This document shows positions 35,094-43,129 of a DNA stretch of 64,000 bases, piece by piece. The first letter of the stretch is position 1. Each line of letters opens with the position of its first letter. The notes beneath the pieces were generated by a model. It was not told the origin of the DNA, ran no database searches, and worked only from the letters and a program-made list of their open reading frames with translations. The position numbers were made by a program, and so were the translations under genes. Where the stretch lies: assembly GCA_003525075.1 (NCBI GenBank), contig DQFO01000010.1, forward strand, positions 43,597-107,596, in the 5' to 3' direction. The stretch comes from Clostridiales bacterium. Its GTDB lineage: Bacteria > Bacillota > Clostridia > TANB77 > CAG-508.

Positions 35094-37070
35094 TTAATTT
35101 TTATTTATATTTCTTTGATCATCTCTCTGGTTATTAGCAACCAATTTATTCATATTTGTTTCAACAAATTCAAATTCTTTTCTTGTTGGTGTAATTTGAA
35201 TAACTGCTGTATCTTGTCCAACCTTCAACAATCCCTCACCTTTAGAACAAGTAACAAGGAATGAAGCTTCACCTTCACTTAATTTGAAAACTTCTTTCAA
35301 TTGTTGAATTTCAGATTTATCTTGTGCCAAAAACAACTTTGTATCTGATGATGTTAATACTGCTTGAGCTTCTGGTTTTTCATAGAAATCTTGGAATCTT
35401 TGAGAAATAATTGCAAGTGAAACATTTCTTTTTCTGGCACGTCTTGCCATTTTATTTAAGAAATCAACAGCCTCAGGGAATGGAAGTAACATCCATGCTT
35501 CATCGACTATAACTCTTTTTTGTCTTGCTTTTCTTTTATCTTCACTATTTTTCTTAACAAATTTTTCCCAAATCCATGACATTAATATTTGTTGGGCAAG
35601 TGGCCTTGCAAAACGCTCTTCCAATTGTGATATATCGATATTTATTAATGGTGCTCCTTCCATTAAATCAAATGTAGATTGACCATCAAAATATGCCATC
35701 TGACCATTATATTCTCTTATATATTGTTTCATTACTTTTAATAAATAACTATAATGGAACTCATAATCTTTATTTGTATTACTTTGAGCACTTTGCTTAA
35801 TTCTTTTATACCATGACCCAATTGTTGGCATTTCTTTTCTTCTTCTTTCAAAAACATTACTTGAAGATGAACTTTCATACAAACTTGCTGGGTTTGCTGT
35901 AATTCCACGTGCCGCATACTCTTGAGAAACAGCTTCAGCAATAATTTGCTTTGTAAGCTCATTTACTTCTTTAGTTCTTGTACTACCTTTGGCCATTGTC
36001 ATTAATGCTTGTGTAACATCTTCTACTTTACTTTCAACATTTAATGTATCTCTTTCTCTTCCTGTTATCTCATCTTTTGTTCTTTCTATTTCTATATCAA
36101 ATAAATTAATAATTGTTTTTGATGTAGGGCTTATTACAACATTTATTCCACCTAACGCATCTGCTACAACAGAATATTCCCCTTCAGCATCTAGTGTCAA
36201 ACTTTCAATTCCCATAAGTACTGAAGATCTTGAAATTAATGTTTTCATTGTTACTGATTTACCAGCACCAGACTTAGCAAATATAACCATATTATAATTT
36301 GTAAGTGATGAATGGAAATTATCAAATAATATCGGAACTCCAGTTTGTTTATTTACACCAATTGGAACACCTGTATCATGTCCTATATTTGAAGTTGTAA
36401 ATGGAAATATTGTTCCCATAGATGGTCTATCAAATATTTGAGTCTTTTTTATTCTGTCATCCATTAATGGTAATGCTGATTTAAAACCATCTTCTTGAAT
36501 TGCCCATGCACTTCTAATCCCTACAAGAGATTTTGCCATTTCTGCAGTTAACATTTTTGATAATTTATCCAAATCCTCTTTACTATAAGCAAACAATGTA
36601 GAAACAATTGATGCTTCATATAATTTATTAAATCCTGCAGCAATTTCATCTCTTAATTGTTCAGTTTCATATCTTTTTTGTGTTAATATACTTTCTCTGT
36701 TTATATTGCCTTTATCATTAGCAACAATTCTTTCTGTTTCTAGTTCTGTTATAATTTTGTTCAAATCATTTTGTGAATTAGACTCTTGAATTGGTCTTAT
36801 ATAAATTGATGTATTTATATCGCCAAACATATAAAGAGATCTAAATAATTCTGGGAATATACATGTTCTTGGTAATGTAGAAACATAAAAACTTCTAGCA
36901 TATCTTTTAACATTTGAAATTATTTCTAGATGATCAATATTTGATGCATCTATTCCAGATGGAGCAATTAATTCCTTTATACTTTTTTTCTTTAAATATA
37001 AAGTTTCATTATTCATTACCTGAGCTTGGTCTTCTTCCTCTTGTTGCTTTTGTTTTTTCATTAGTTTCAT
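35094..37070 (-). CDS. VirB4-like secretion ATPase (C-terminal ATPase part)
   Basis: 658 residues from the ATG at 37070 (GGAGG 8 nt upstream). This is the motor domain of a VirB4/TraC/TcpF-type ATPase: Walker A FAKSGAGKSVTMK (~265-277), LDAEGEYS just after, Walker B KRVIVDEAWMLLPFPEA (~518-534), and the downstream ISQRFQDF and SSDTKLFLAQ motifs. It energises substrate transfer or pilus assembly at the inner face of the membrane. Its N-terminal domain is encoded by the preceding, overlapping gene (37009-38232). Confidence 0.88.
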   Translation of the reverse strand: MKLMKKQKQQEEEDQAQVMNNETLYLKKKSIKELIAPSGIDASNIDHLEIISNVKRYARSFYVSTLPRTCIFPELFRSLYMFGDINTSIYIRPIQESNSQNDLNKIITELETERIVANDKGNINRESILTQKRYETEQLRDEIAAGFNKLYEASIVSTLFAYSKEDLDKLSKMLTAEMAKSLVGIRSAWAIQEDGFKSALPLMDDRIKKTQIFDRPSMGTIFPFTTSNIGHDTGVPIGVNKQTGVPILFDNFHSSLTNYNMVIFAKSGAGKSVTMKTLISRSSVLMGIESLTLDAEGEYSVVADALGGINVVISPTSKTIINLFDIEIERTKDEITGRERDTLNVESKVEDVTQALMTMAKGSTRTKEVNELTKQIIAEAVSQEYAARGITANPASLYESSSSSNVFERRRKEMPTIGSWYKRIKQSAQSNTNKDYEFHYSYLLKVMKQYIREYNGQMAYFDGQSTFDLMEGAPLINIDISQLEERFARPLAQQILMSWIWEKFVKKNSEDKRKARQKRVIVDEAWMLLPFPEAVDFLNKMARRARKRNVSLAIISQRFQDFYEKPEAQAVLTSSDTKLFLAQDKSEIQQLKEVFKLSEGEASFLVTCSKGEGLLKVGQDTAVIQITPTRKEFEFVETNMNKLVANNQRDDQRNINKN

Positions 37071-38232
37071 TCTCATTTCCTCCTTCCGTTGCCTCTTTCT
37101 TTTTTCTTCTTACCTTAACTTTAGCATCTTCTGATATATCTTTTCCTAAATATTCTTCATTTTCTGAAATTAATTGTTCAGCAAAATCAAATATTAAGTT
37201 TTTAGCATTTTCTTCTCTTATTCTAAGCATCATTTCTTTATCACTTTTTGCTTCCATAACAGCCTCATTTGCTAATTTTGTTCCATTTTCTTCTATTTGT
37301 TTATTAATTAATTTCATCTTCTTATCAATTACATCAGGAGCTGTTGAATATAATGAATCAAAACCTGCATTTATTGCAGTTTGTGCACTGAATATGTCTG
37401 AATCTTCTCTATTATAAGCATTATATAATAATTCAACTAATCCCTTTGAATCTAATATTTTACTATTTACTTCACATCTTGATAAGGTTCTCATAATTGA
37501 TCTAGCTCTTGTATATAACTCTGAGAAAATCATACTTTGTATTTCATCTCGTGAATAATTTTGTGTATTTATTTCTTCTTCATAACAAGAAATTATAATA
37601 TAATATTTTTTATGTAATACACTACTATTTAAACTACTTTTCTCTGTATTTGCAATTATATCTTTTGTATATTCATATTTATTTTTTTGTTTTACATATT
37701 CTACATATGCATCATATATTTCTTTATCTGTATACATTCCTGACTCCGCACTTTTTAATTGCATATATTTATTTTGTAATATATTATATTTATCTTCAAT
37801 GTCTCTAAATTTTAATTTATATTCTCTTAAACTAGATTCCAAGTTTACAGTTCTTGTTTGAACATATATTTGAATATCAAATTTTAATGTATTTAAAAAC
37901 TCTATAAAACCTTGTTCAACAGAAGCCATTTCCATTTCTGACATTAAATCATAATTAATTCCTTGACATTCTAGAACCATCAAATATTTACCTTTTTTTT
38001 GAATTATCATGTTATCTTCTACTTTTTCAAATTCCATAAAATCCATTATTGATTGTAAATTGTATGTAGCATTTGGAGATGGTGTAGCTTCATTCTTTTC
38101 ACTTTTTTCTCCATCATTTTTCTTTTGTTTAGCAACAATAAAAAACCAAACGCCAATAAGTGTAAAGATTAATATTATTAGAAAAACTGCTACCATTGTT
38201 AAAACTGAAATTAATTGATCTGGATTACTCAT
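37009..38232 (-). CDS. VirB4-like N-terminal domain protein with membrane anchor
   Basis: 407 residues: membrane segment (~8-33), Lys/Glu-rich linker, then a TraC/VirB4-type N-terminal domain (SIMDFMEFEKVEDNMIIQKK near 64; VQTRTVNLESSLREYK near 127), a coiled coil (~145-200) and a Lys/Arg-rich tail. It lacks Walker motifs; those are in the next gene, which overlaps by 62 bp. The frames are both intact with their own ribosome sites, so this looks like a true two-gene VirB4. The start overlaps the PrgI-like stop by 8 bp. Confidence 0.75.
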   Translation of the reverse strand: MSNPDQLISVLTMVAVFLIILIFTLIGVWFFIVAKQKKNDGEKSEKNEATPSPNATYNLQSIMDFMEFEKVEDNMIIQKKGKYLMVLECQGINYDLMSEMEMASVEQGFIEFLNTLKFDIQIYVQTRTVNLESSLREYKLKFRDIEDKYNILQNKYMQLKSAESGMYTDKEIYDAYVEYVKQKNKYEYTKDIIANTEKSSLNSSVLHKKYYIIISCYEEEINTQNYSRDEIQSMIFSELYTRARSIMRTLSRCEVNSKILDSKGLVELLYNAYNREDSDIFSAQTAINAGFDSLYSTAPDVIDKKMKLINKQIEENGTKLANEAVMEAKSDKEMMLRIREENAKNLIFDFAEQLISENEEYLGKDISEDAKVKVRRKKKEATEGGNENETNEKTKATRGRRPSSGNE

Positions 38233-38584
38233 TGTCACTTCCTCCTTTGTGATATAAATATAATTTTTTTCCTTGTTTTTTAAATTTTATTGCCCTCATT
38301 ATTATTTCATCAATATTTTCTCCTCCAGTTTTTCTGAATAATTCAAAATTTGATGAATTTGGAACTTTTAATGTAGCTATTCCAAAGCCAATTAATGCAA
38401 ATATTAATGTAATTGCAATTCCTATAAATGGATGTTGAAAAATAACTCCAATTGGTAAATATCCAACTATTAATCCTACAAATGCACATGCAACAGTCCA
38501 TAAAAATGATTTTTTGGTAAATATCATTAATATTCTACCTTCACCTTTTGTGTTTCTTGGTATGGTATATGTATATCTTGCCAT
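38225..38584 (-). CDS. PrgI/VirB3-like membrane protein
   Basis: 119 residues: short N-terminus (YTIPRNTKGEGRI), two adjacent membrane segments (~28-47, ~52-70) and a basic C-terminus (KKQGKKLYLYHKGG). This is the size and topology of PrgI/TcpE proteins, which take the VirB3 place next to VirB4 in Gram-positive conjugation systems. Its position immediately before the VirB4 genes supports that. Confidence 0.8.
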   Translation of the reverse strand: MARYTYTIPRNTKGEGRILMIFTKKSFLWTVACAFVGLIVGYLPIGVIFQHPFIGIAITLIFALIGFGIATLKVPNSSNFELFRKTGGENIDEIIMRAIKFKKQGKKLYLYHKGGSDNE

Positions 38585-38641
38585 ATATTTTCCTCTCTTT
38601 CGTTACAAACTATTTATACCATTTTATTATAACATAAAAGA

Positions 38642-38690
38642 AAAGAAAAAACTACATTTTATGATAAAAAATATCATAAAATGTAGCTTT
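38642..38690. terminator. Strong terminator-like hairpin inside the operon
   Basis: Perfect 15-bp stem, CTACATTTTATGATA (38652-38666) and TATCATAAAATGTAG (38672-38686), 5-nt loop, T run on both strands. On the coding (minus) strand it reads as an intrinsic terminator between the third VirB2-like gene and the PrgI-like gene. It probably allows only part of transcription to continue. Confidence 0.85.
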
Positions 38691-38696
38691 TTTCTT

Positions 38697-39068
38697 CTAA
38701 GCACTCATTATTCCTAATAATAAGTTTGCAATACTTGTTGCAGCAAATACTATTGTTACACCAATTATTAATGGTATAAATTGTTTTTGAACATCTGCTT
38801 TTTCATTTGCAGATCCTAATACCATCTTAAATCCTAAATATGCTATTAAGACTACTGCTAATATTGCTGAAACAATTTGTAATAATCCTAATACTCTACC
38901 AGCAATACCTTTCATTCCATTAACATTGATATTACTTGTATCTGCTTGCATATCTCCTATAACACTACCTGGTGTTATACTTCCAGCAGCATAAGAAAAT
39001 GTAGATACAGAAAATACAACTAACATTGCCATTAATACTACTGCAAAAATTTTTAATGATTTTTTCAT
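38697..39068 (-). CDS. VirB2-like small membrane protein 3
   Basis: 123 residues from the ATG at 39068 (AAGGG 10 nt upstream; the longer frame upstream is non-coding). Signal peptide (~8-26, ending YAAG), then two hydrophobic segments around GFKMVLGSANEKADVQKQFI, the pattern of VirB2/TrbC pilins. GSANEKAD matches GSANDKAD of protein 1 (39533), so the two are paralogues. Likely makes the extracellular pilus or a channel lining. Confidence 0.75.
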   Translation of the reverse strand: MKKSLKIFAVVLMAMLVVFSVSTFSYAAGSITPGSVIGDMQADTSNINVNGMKGIAGRVLGLLQIVSAILAVVLIAYLGFKMVLGSANEKADVQKQFIPLIIGVTIVFAATSIANLLLGIMSA

Positions 39069-39126
39069 ATTATTCATTCCCTTCTTTTTATTTTTTATTA
39101 TTATATAAATGTTAATAACTATTTTA

Positions 39127-39519
39127 TTATAATGATTGGAATAAGTTAACAGCCACTTCCCAAATTGTAAATGCTCCAAAAGATACTATTATTCCAATTA
39201 CCCAAGGAACCATTGATTCTTTTACTTTGGCTTTTTCCTCTATACTTTGTGTTATAAAATTCAATCCCATTATTGCTCCAGTTATTACTGTAATTCCTAT
39301 TGCTATTGTTAATAATACTCCTGATATAAAATTTGATAAACTTTTTAAATCATTTTGATCTATCATTGTTGAGCTTTCACTTCCAGCATTCAAAAAACTA
39401 TTTCCATTGTTCATTACATCATCTAATGAACCATCTGCCATACAAGTTGTTGAGTATACTGATAAATTACACAATATTAATAATGTTATTAAACAAACTT
39501 TAAACAACATTTTCTTCAT
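39127..39519 (-). CDS. VirB2-like small membrane protein 2
   Basis: 130 residues from the ATG at 39519 with AAGGAG 8 nt upstream. Signal peptide (~5-28), a Ser/Asn-rich spacer, then two hydrophobic segments separated by QSIEEKAKVKESMVP. Same topology as the flanking pilin-like proteins but more diverged. It may be a minor subunit. Confidence 0.7.
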   Translation of the reverse strand: MKKMLFKVCLITLLILCNLSVYSTTCMADGSLDDVMNNGNSFLNAGSESSTMIDQNDLKSLSNFISGVLLTIAIGITVITGAIMGLNFITQSIEEKAKVKESMVPWVIGIIVSFGAFTIWEVAVNLFQSL

Positions 39520-39532
39520 ACTCATCACTCCT

Positions 39533-39919
39533 TTATTCAACTGCAGATATTATTAATTTTGCTATTGTAGTTATACTAAATAACATTATAGCTCCAATTA
39601 TAAAGCCAATTGCTTTACCTTTTCCATCTGCCTTATCATTTGCAGAACCTAGTAATATTTGAAATCCAACAACTGCAATTCCTAAAACAATTGCAAAAGC
39701 TCCTATTATTTGTAATGCTCCTAATATAGTTCCAACAATTGAATTCATTTTGGTATTTTGTTGTGGTTCTGGTTTATATTGAGATGGATCTATAGTTAAA
39801 TCAGCCATATATATTCCTGAGTCACTTGAATATGTATATGCATTTGATTGATATTGAATATTCATTGTTATTAAAAAAATTACAAATGCTAATATTATTT
39901 TTGCCAAAACTTTTTTCAT
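39533..39919 (-). CDS. VirB2-like small membrane protein 1
   Basis: First gene of the T4SS-like operon. 128 residues from the ATG at 39919, where GGAGGG lies 6 nt upstream. Signal peptide (~3-23), spacer with SQYKPEPQQNTKM, then two hydrophobic segments flanking QILLGSANDKADGKGKAIG. The loop motif GSANDKAD is shared with protein 3. VirB2/TrbC-type pilin by topology and context. Confidence 0.75.
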   Translation of the reverse strand: MKKVLAKIILAFVIFLITMNIQYQSNAYTYSSDSGIYMADLTIDPSQYKPEPQQNTKMNSIVGTILGALQIIGAFAIVLGIAVVGFQILLGSANDKADGKGKAIGFIIGAIMLFSITTIAKLIISAVE

Positions 39920-39946
39920 TTCAATCCCTCCAATCATAATACACAC

Positions 39947-39967
39947 ATTCTATACTAATTATAGAAT
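39947..39967. promoter_or_regulatory. Palindrome over the -10 box, candidate operator
   Basis: Perfect 8-5-8 inverted repeat, ATTCTATA (39947-39954) and TATAGAAT (39960-39967). It covers the -10 box and start of transcription of the secretion operon, a common place for a repressor site. The regulator is unknown. Confidence 0.45.
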
Positions 39968-39986
39968 ATTTTTAATTTTATTGCAA
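39958..39986 (-). promoter_or_regulatory. Sigma-A promoter of the T4SS-like operon
   Basis: On the minus strand: TTGCAA (39986-39981), 17-nt spacer, TATAAT (39963-39958). Expected start of transcription is ~39951, giving a leader of ~30 nt before the first ATG. Confidence 0.75.
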
Positions 39987-40080
39987 GACTTTTTTTCCAA
40001 ATTTATTACTTTTTTTCTTATTTTTACATGTTTTCAGCCATTTTTTACTTTTTCTAATATCTTTTTGCTCTATTTTTGTT

Positions 40081-40121
40081 AAAAAGATGTGGTGCAGATT
40101 TTATCTACACCACATCTTTTT
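40081..40121. terminator. Bidirectional terminator
   Basis: AAAAAGATGTGGTG (40081-40094) pairs with CACCACATCTTTTT (40108-40121). It ends the small membrane protein gene at its stop codon and insulates the secretion operon promoter. Confidence 0.9.
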
Positions 40122-40290
40122 AATCTGACTTGCGAATATATGCAAACCAAATCAGGACTGCTAAGATAATCAAGACCGGAATTTCTCCAATTACAGACAT
40201 AAGACATACCACTGCCAAAAAAAGAAAAAACGGTGCAAGAAAAGGAATAAAACAAGCAAGGACCAAACATAAAAACATAGCTCTAAACAT
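40120..40290 (-). CDS. Small hydrophobic membrane protein (56 residues), codon use unlike neighbours
   Basis: ATG at 40290 is preceded by AAGGAGG at 7 nt; the longer frame includes that site. Two hydrophobic segments (~4-34 and ~37-51) and an ARG/LYS end (YIRKSD). It has its own promoter (40346-40374) and terminator. It uses CCG, GTC, CTG, CGC and AAG codons that are rare in adjacent genes, and its DNA is less AT-rich, so recent transfer is likely. No family recognised; an overlapping frame at 40079-40270 has no ribosome site. Confidence 0.6.
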   Translation of the reverse strand: MFRAMFLCLVLACFIPFLAPFFLFLAVVCLMSVIGEIPVLIILAVLIWFAYIRKSD

Positions 40291-40345
40291 ATTCTTCCTC
40301 CTTAATGAGTCCAACCCAACTTCAGCAAATTTATGCTTTGCTTTT

Positions 40346-40374
40346 ATTATACCACATTTTATTCTTTATAGCAA
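40346..40374 (-). promoter_or_regulatory. Sigma-A promoter of the small membrane protein gene
   Basis: On the minus strand TTGCTA (40374-40369), 17-nt spacer, TATAAT (40351-40346). It sits in the 86-bp gap after the polytopic protein gene. Confidence 0.7.
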
Positions 40375-40376
40375 AT

Positions 40377-41867
40377 TTACAGATTTTCTATTTTATAAAA
40401 TGAAAAGTTTTCATCTTCTTTTACTAACTTATATTTAGTTCCTTCTATTTTTTTCAAAACTTTATTTAATTGAGATTGATTACTCAATATGATATGTGTT
40501 ATATTATATTTCTCTACCAATTCATCAATATCCATTTCAAAAGAACCTACAGACTCTGAATCTTCAAAAACATTTACTCCAGAATTAAATTCAGGAGAAT
40601 ATAAATCTGCTCTTGAATCAATAAATACTGGTATTCCTCTATATAATAAATAACTTCCATAATTATATTCATTAAAAATTCTTACATTATAAAATCCTGT
40701 TTCCTTAAAATAATCTAAAATATAGTTACTCATTTCAACTGGATATGTTTTTTCATCTACATATTGATCATTTCTTTTTTCAAAAATTAAACAAAAATCT
40801 ACTATAATAAAACAAATAATAATTATAACAATTACACTTTTTCTCATAATTGCTTCTACTAGTTGCTTATCAATACTACTATTATGTGAATTACAAAATT
40901 CACTAATAATCCTATTAATACATATTAATCCTATTATAATAAAAATGCTTTTTTGTCTTCCAGAGTATAACATCAAAATAATTAGTCCACAAATCATAAA
41001 TAAATCTGACATTTCAATTTTTGCATCAGTAAACATTAATAGTCCAAACAAAACAATTAAAACACAAATAACATCAATATTATTTATTAAAATCATTGGC
41101 ATATGCTCAAGAATAAAATTTGTAGTAGTTCCTTTCATTGTTTTTATTAAATATGTATATGGCGTATCTCCTAAAGGAGTAAAGATTCCTGTTAATATAC
41201 AGCAAATCATAAAAACAATTAATATTTTTGTATTTGGATTTTTATTTATTATAATTTTTGAATTATTTTCTTTCTTTTTTAAACAAGCAATAAAATACTC
41301 TGCCATATATGGCAAATATAATACAAATGAAAATGGCCATACTGCCACATGTAAGTTTGCTACCAATAATGAATCTATTATTAAATAGATTCCATATCTT
41401 TTCTTTCCAGTTTCCAATAATTTTTCCATACTATATATTTGAAGAATAAACAATATATATGTTACTAATTGTGCTCTAGCTGCAATAAATGATTTCAACA
41501 TATATAATCCTAATATTGTCATGAAAAACGATAAAATTTGATTTTTATTAATTTTTACATTTACACTAAAAAATACAATTCCCAAAATTGCTGCAAAAAT
41601 ACAAGTTGATATATATATTCCAACCATTCCACCAATATTATATATTAAATATATAATAACATCATATAACCAATGTGGATATGTATATTTTAAATTAGAA
41701 TGCCACGAAAAGTGTTCTAACATATCTATATTTTTATTTTTTACAATTAACTCCCCTATTTTTATTGTATAAAACGTATCATTTTGAAGAGTTTTTGGAG
41801 ATATTGAAATTGCAAATAAAATTATTAATATTACTGCAATTATATTAAATTTTCTTTTTTCTTTCAT
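40377..41867 (-). CDS. Polytopic membrane protein, possibly GT-C-like
   Basis: 496 residues with about ten membrane segments through residue ~370 and a C-terminal extracytoplasmic domain (~390-496). Acidic DTFYTIKIGE (~30-39) in the first large loop and HWLYDVI (~65) recall GT-C membrane glycosyltransferases, where an acidic residue in that loop is catalytic. The C-terminal NEYNYGSYLLYRGIPVFIDS motif is distinctive, of the type seen in many uncharacterised membrane proteins. Function not established. Single gene. Confidence 0.7.
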   Translation of the reverse strand: MKEKRKFNIIAVILIILFAISISPKTLQNDTFYTIKIGELIVKNKNIDMLEHFSWHSNLKYTYPHWLYDVIIYLIYNIGGMVGIYISTCIFAAILGIVFFSVNVKINKNQILSFFMTILGLYMLKSFIAARAQLVTYILFILQIYSMEKLLETGKKRYGIYLIIDSLLVANLHVAVWPFSFVLYLPYMAEYFIACLKKKENNSKIIINKNPNTKILIVFMICCILTGIFTPLGDTPYTYLIKTMKGTTTNFILEHMPMILINNIDVICVLIVLFGLLMFTDAKIEMSDLFMICGLIILMLYSGRQKSIFIIIGLICINRIISEFCNSHNSSIDKQLVEAIMRKSVIVIIIICFIIVDFCLIFEKRNDQYVDEKTYPVEMSNYILDYFKETGFYNVRIFNEYNYGSYLLYRGIPVFIDSRADLYSPEFNSGVNVFEDSESVGSFEMDIDELVEKYNITHIILSNQSQLNKVLKKIEGTKYKLVKEDENFSFYKIENL

Positions 41868-42002
41868 TTGTAAATCCTTTCTTGTAATTTATTATTTTTT
41901 TCAAATACTACTAATAATAATTCCCCATATTTTCATTTCTTTTAATTTTTGCCTTGATATTATACATTATTTTTCTAACTAAAACAATATTTATCCGGAT
42001 TT

Positions 42003-42473
42003 TTATATTCTTTTTAATTTATCATTAATCTTTTTTTCTAAACTTTTTTTATAAATAATTGTACTTATAGTAAATAATAATGATATTATAAATAAATCCA
42101 TATAAAAACTTATTGCAAAAATTTCATCTTTAATAAATCTGTCTAATATAAAAATTGACAATATTGAATTAATTATTACAATTCCAATTATTATCATCTT
42201 AAAAAATAAATACTTTTTAAATGATAATTTTTTTATCATATCATCTGAACTTTTGTCCATTTTTACTGCAATTAATATTATAAAATAAAATATACTACTA
42301 TATATAATTCTCAATATTAAATTTGAAATATTGTCATATTGTATAACTTCATATTTATAACCATCATTTCCAAATAAAAAATAACAACTAATTAAATTAA
42401 TTGTAATTGAAACCAATCCTATTACTACACTCAAAAAAAATCTTTTTAAAATATTAATATACTTCTTTTTCAT
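42003..42473 (-). CDS. Four-helix membrane protein, DUF3021-like
   Basis: 156 residues with four predicted membrane segments (~13-33, ~50-68, ~90-110, ~123-141) and charged ends. It lies 12 nt after a LytTR regulator gene. A LytTR protein plus a DUF3021 four-helix protein is a common two-gene unit in Bacillota in which the membrane protein is thought to control the regulator. The family call rests on topology and context. Confidence 0.6.
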   Translation of the reverse strand: MKKKYINILKRFFLSVVIGLVSITINLISCYFLFGNDGYKYEVIQYDNISNLILRIIYSSIFYFIILIAVKMDKSSDDMIKKLSFKKYLFFKMIIIGIVIINSILSIFILDRFIKDEIFAISFYMDLFIISLLFTISTIIYKKSLEKKINDKLKRI

Positions 42474-42485
42474 ATAAATATCTCC

Positions 42486-42926
42486 TTAAATATTTAAATA
42501 TTCTTTTATTTTTTTTACATATCTTCTTGATACATATGTATATCTATCCGTATAAAATTTTAAGACAATAGTTCCTATTATTTTAAAATCTAAACTTTGA
42601 ACTTTTGAAAAGTTTACTATTTCTGAATTTGATATTCTTACAAATTTTTCACTTAATACATTTTCTAATTCATAAATTCTTTTTTTTATTTCAAAAATCT
42701 CATTACTTTCTGTTCTAGCAAAAACCTTTTTATCTTCAGAATATATTGATTCTATTTTATTTTCTTCTAGTATAAATATTTTTTCATCTTTATAACCATA
42801 TAATTTAATGTTTTCTTCATCCCTAATTTTTTCTATTAATTTCTTAACATCTTCTGTTATTTTATTAGTACAAATAATTATTTTGTTTTCTTGGTACTTT
42901 TCATTAATATCAAATTCTATTTTCAA
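42486..42926 (-). CDS. LytTR-domain DNA-binding regulator
   Basis: 146 residues with no receiver domain. C-terminal LytTR domain (~45-146): VFARTESNEIFEIKKRIYEL, ENVLSEKFVRISNSEIVN and the ending YVSRRYVKKIKEYLNI are typical, where the first and last strands contact DNA. Encoded just before the DUF3021-like gene. Such stand-alone regulators usually control their own operon, often for stress or competence; targets here are unknown. Confidence 0.82.
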   Translation of the reverse strand: MKIEFDINEKYQENKIIICTNKITEDVKKLIEKIRDEENIKLYGYKDEKIFILEENKIESIYSEDKKVFARTESNEIFEIKKRIYELENVLSEKFVRISNSEIVNFSKVQSLDFKIIGTIVLKFYTDRYTYVSRRYVKKIKEYLNI

Positions 42927-43041
42927 CTTTTTTCTCCTTTTTCCCCTAGGTTACTTTTATTGTAACATATTTCTAATAAATTTCTATATATTTTTGATAT
43001 CTGGTTATTTTTTTATTATATTAGGAAAACTTACTATGATA

Positions 43042-43124
43042 AAAGAGCACAAGAAATGAAGTGAACCCCAATTATTAGACTCTAAAATTTAATAAGGAGA
43101 GTCCACTTCATTCTTGTGCTCTTT
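43042..43124. mobile_element. IS3-like end remnant within a long inverted repeat
   Basis: Arms 43042-43063 and 43104-43124 are inverted repeats of 21-22 bp (one extra A in the left arm). From 43057 the sequence TGAAGTGAACCCCAA followed by TTATTAGAC resembles the end of IS3-group elements, and the other side closes with GAGTCCACTTCA at 43110. Transposase is absent. It reads as an internally deleted IS, or as a terminator carrying such ends. The family call is from pattern memory. Confidence 0.45.
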
Positions 43125-43129
43125 AGGCG

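Larger units (their letters stand above)
19178..39986 (-). other. T4SS-like secretion operon
   Basis: One leftward transcription unit from a promoter near 39986 to a terminator at 19178, holding fourteen reading frames (thirteen intact genes plus one split). Order: three VirB2-like small membrane proteins, PrgI/VirB3-like, VirB4 in two parts, three VirB6-like giants, a VirB8-like protein, a C39-like cysteine-protease protein, a second VirB8-like protein, an NlpC/P60-like hydrolase and a third VirB8-like protein. Gaps are short and several genes overlap. No relaxase, coupling ATPase, VirB11, integrase or toxin is visible inside it. The role as a secretion channel is inferred from family membership. 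Confidence 0.8.

Noticed and set aside
19178..39986. Reading the operon as an integrated conjugative element or prophage
   Set aside because: No integrase, relaxase, replication gene, flanking direct repeats or phage structural genes were found; codon use matches the neighbourhood.
40079..40270. 63-residue frame overlapping the small membrane protein gene
   Set aside because: No ribosome site; the overlapping frame has an ideal site, promoter and terminator.
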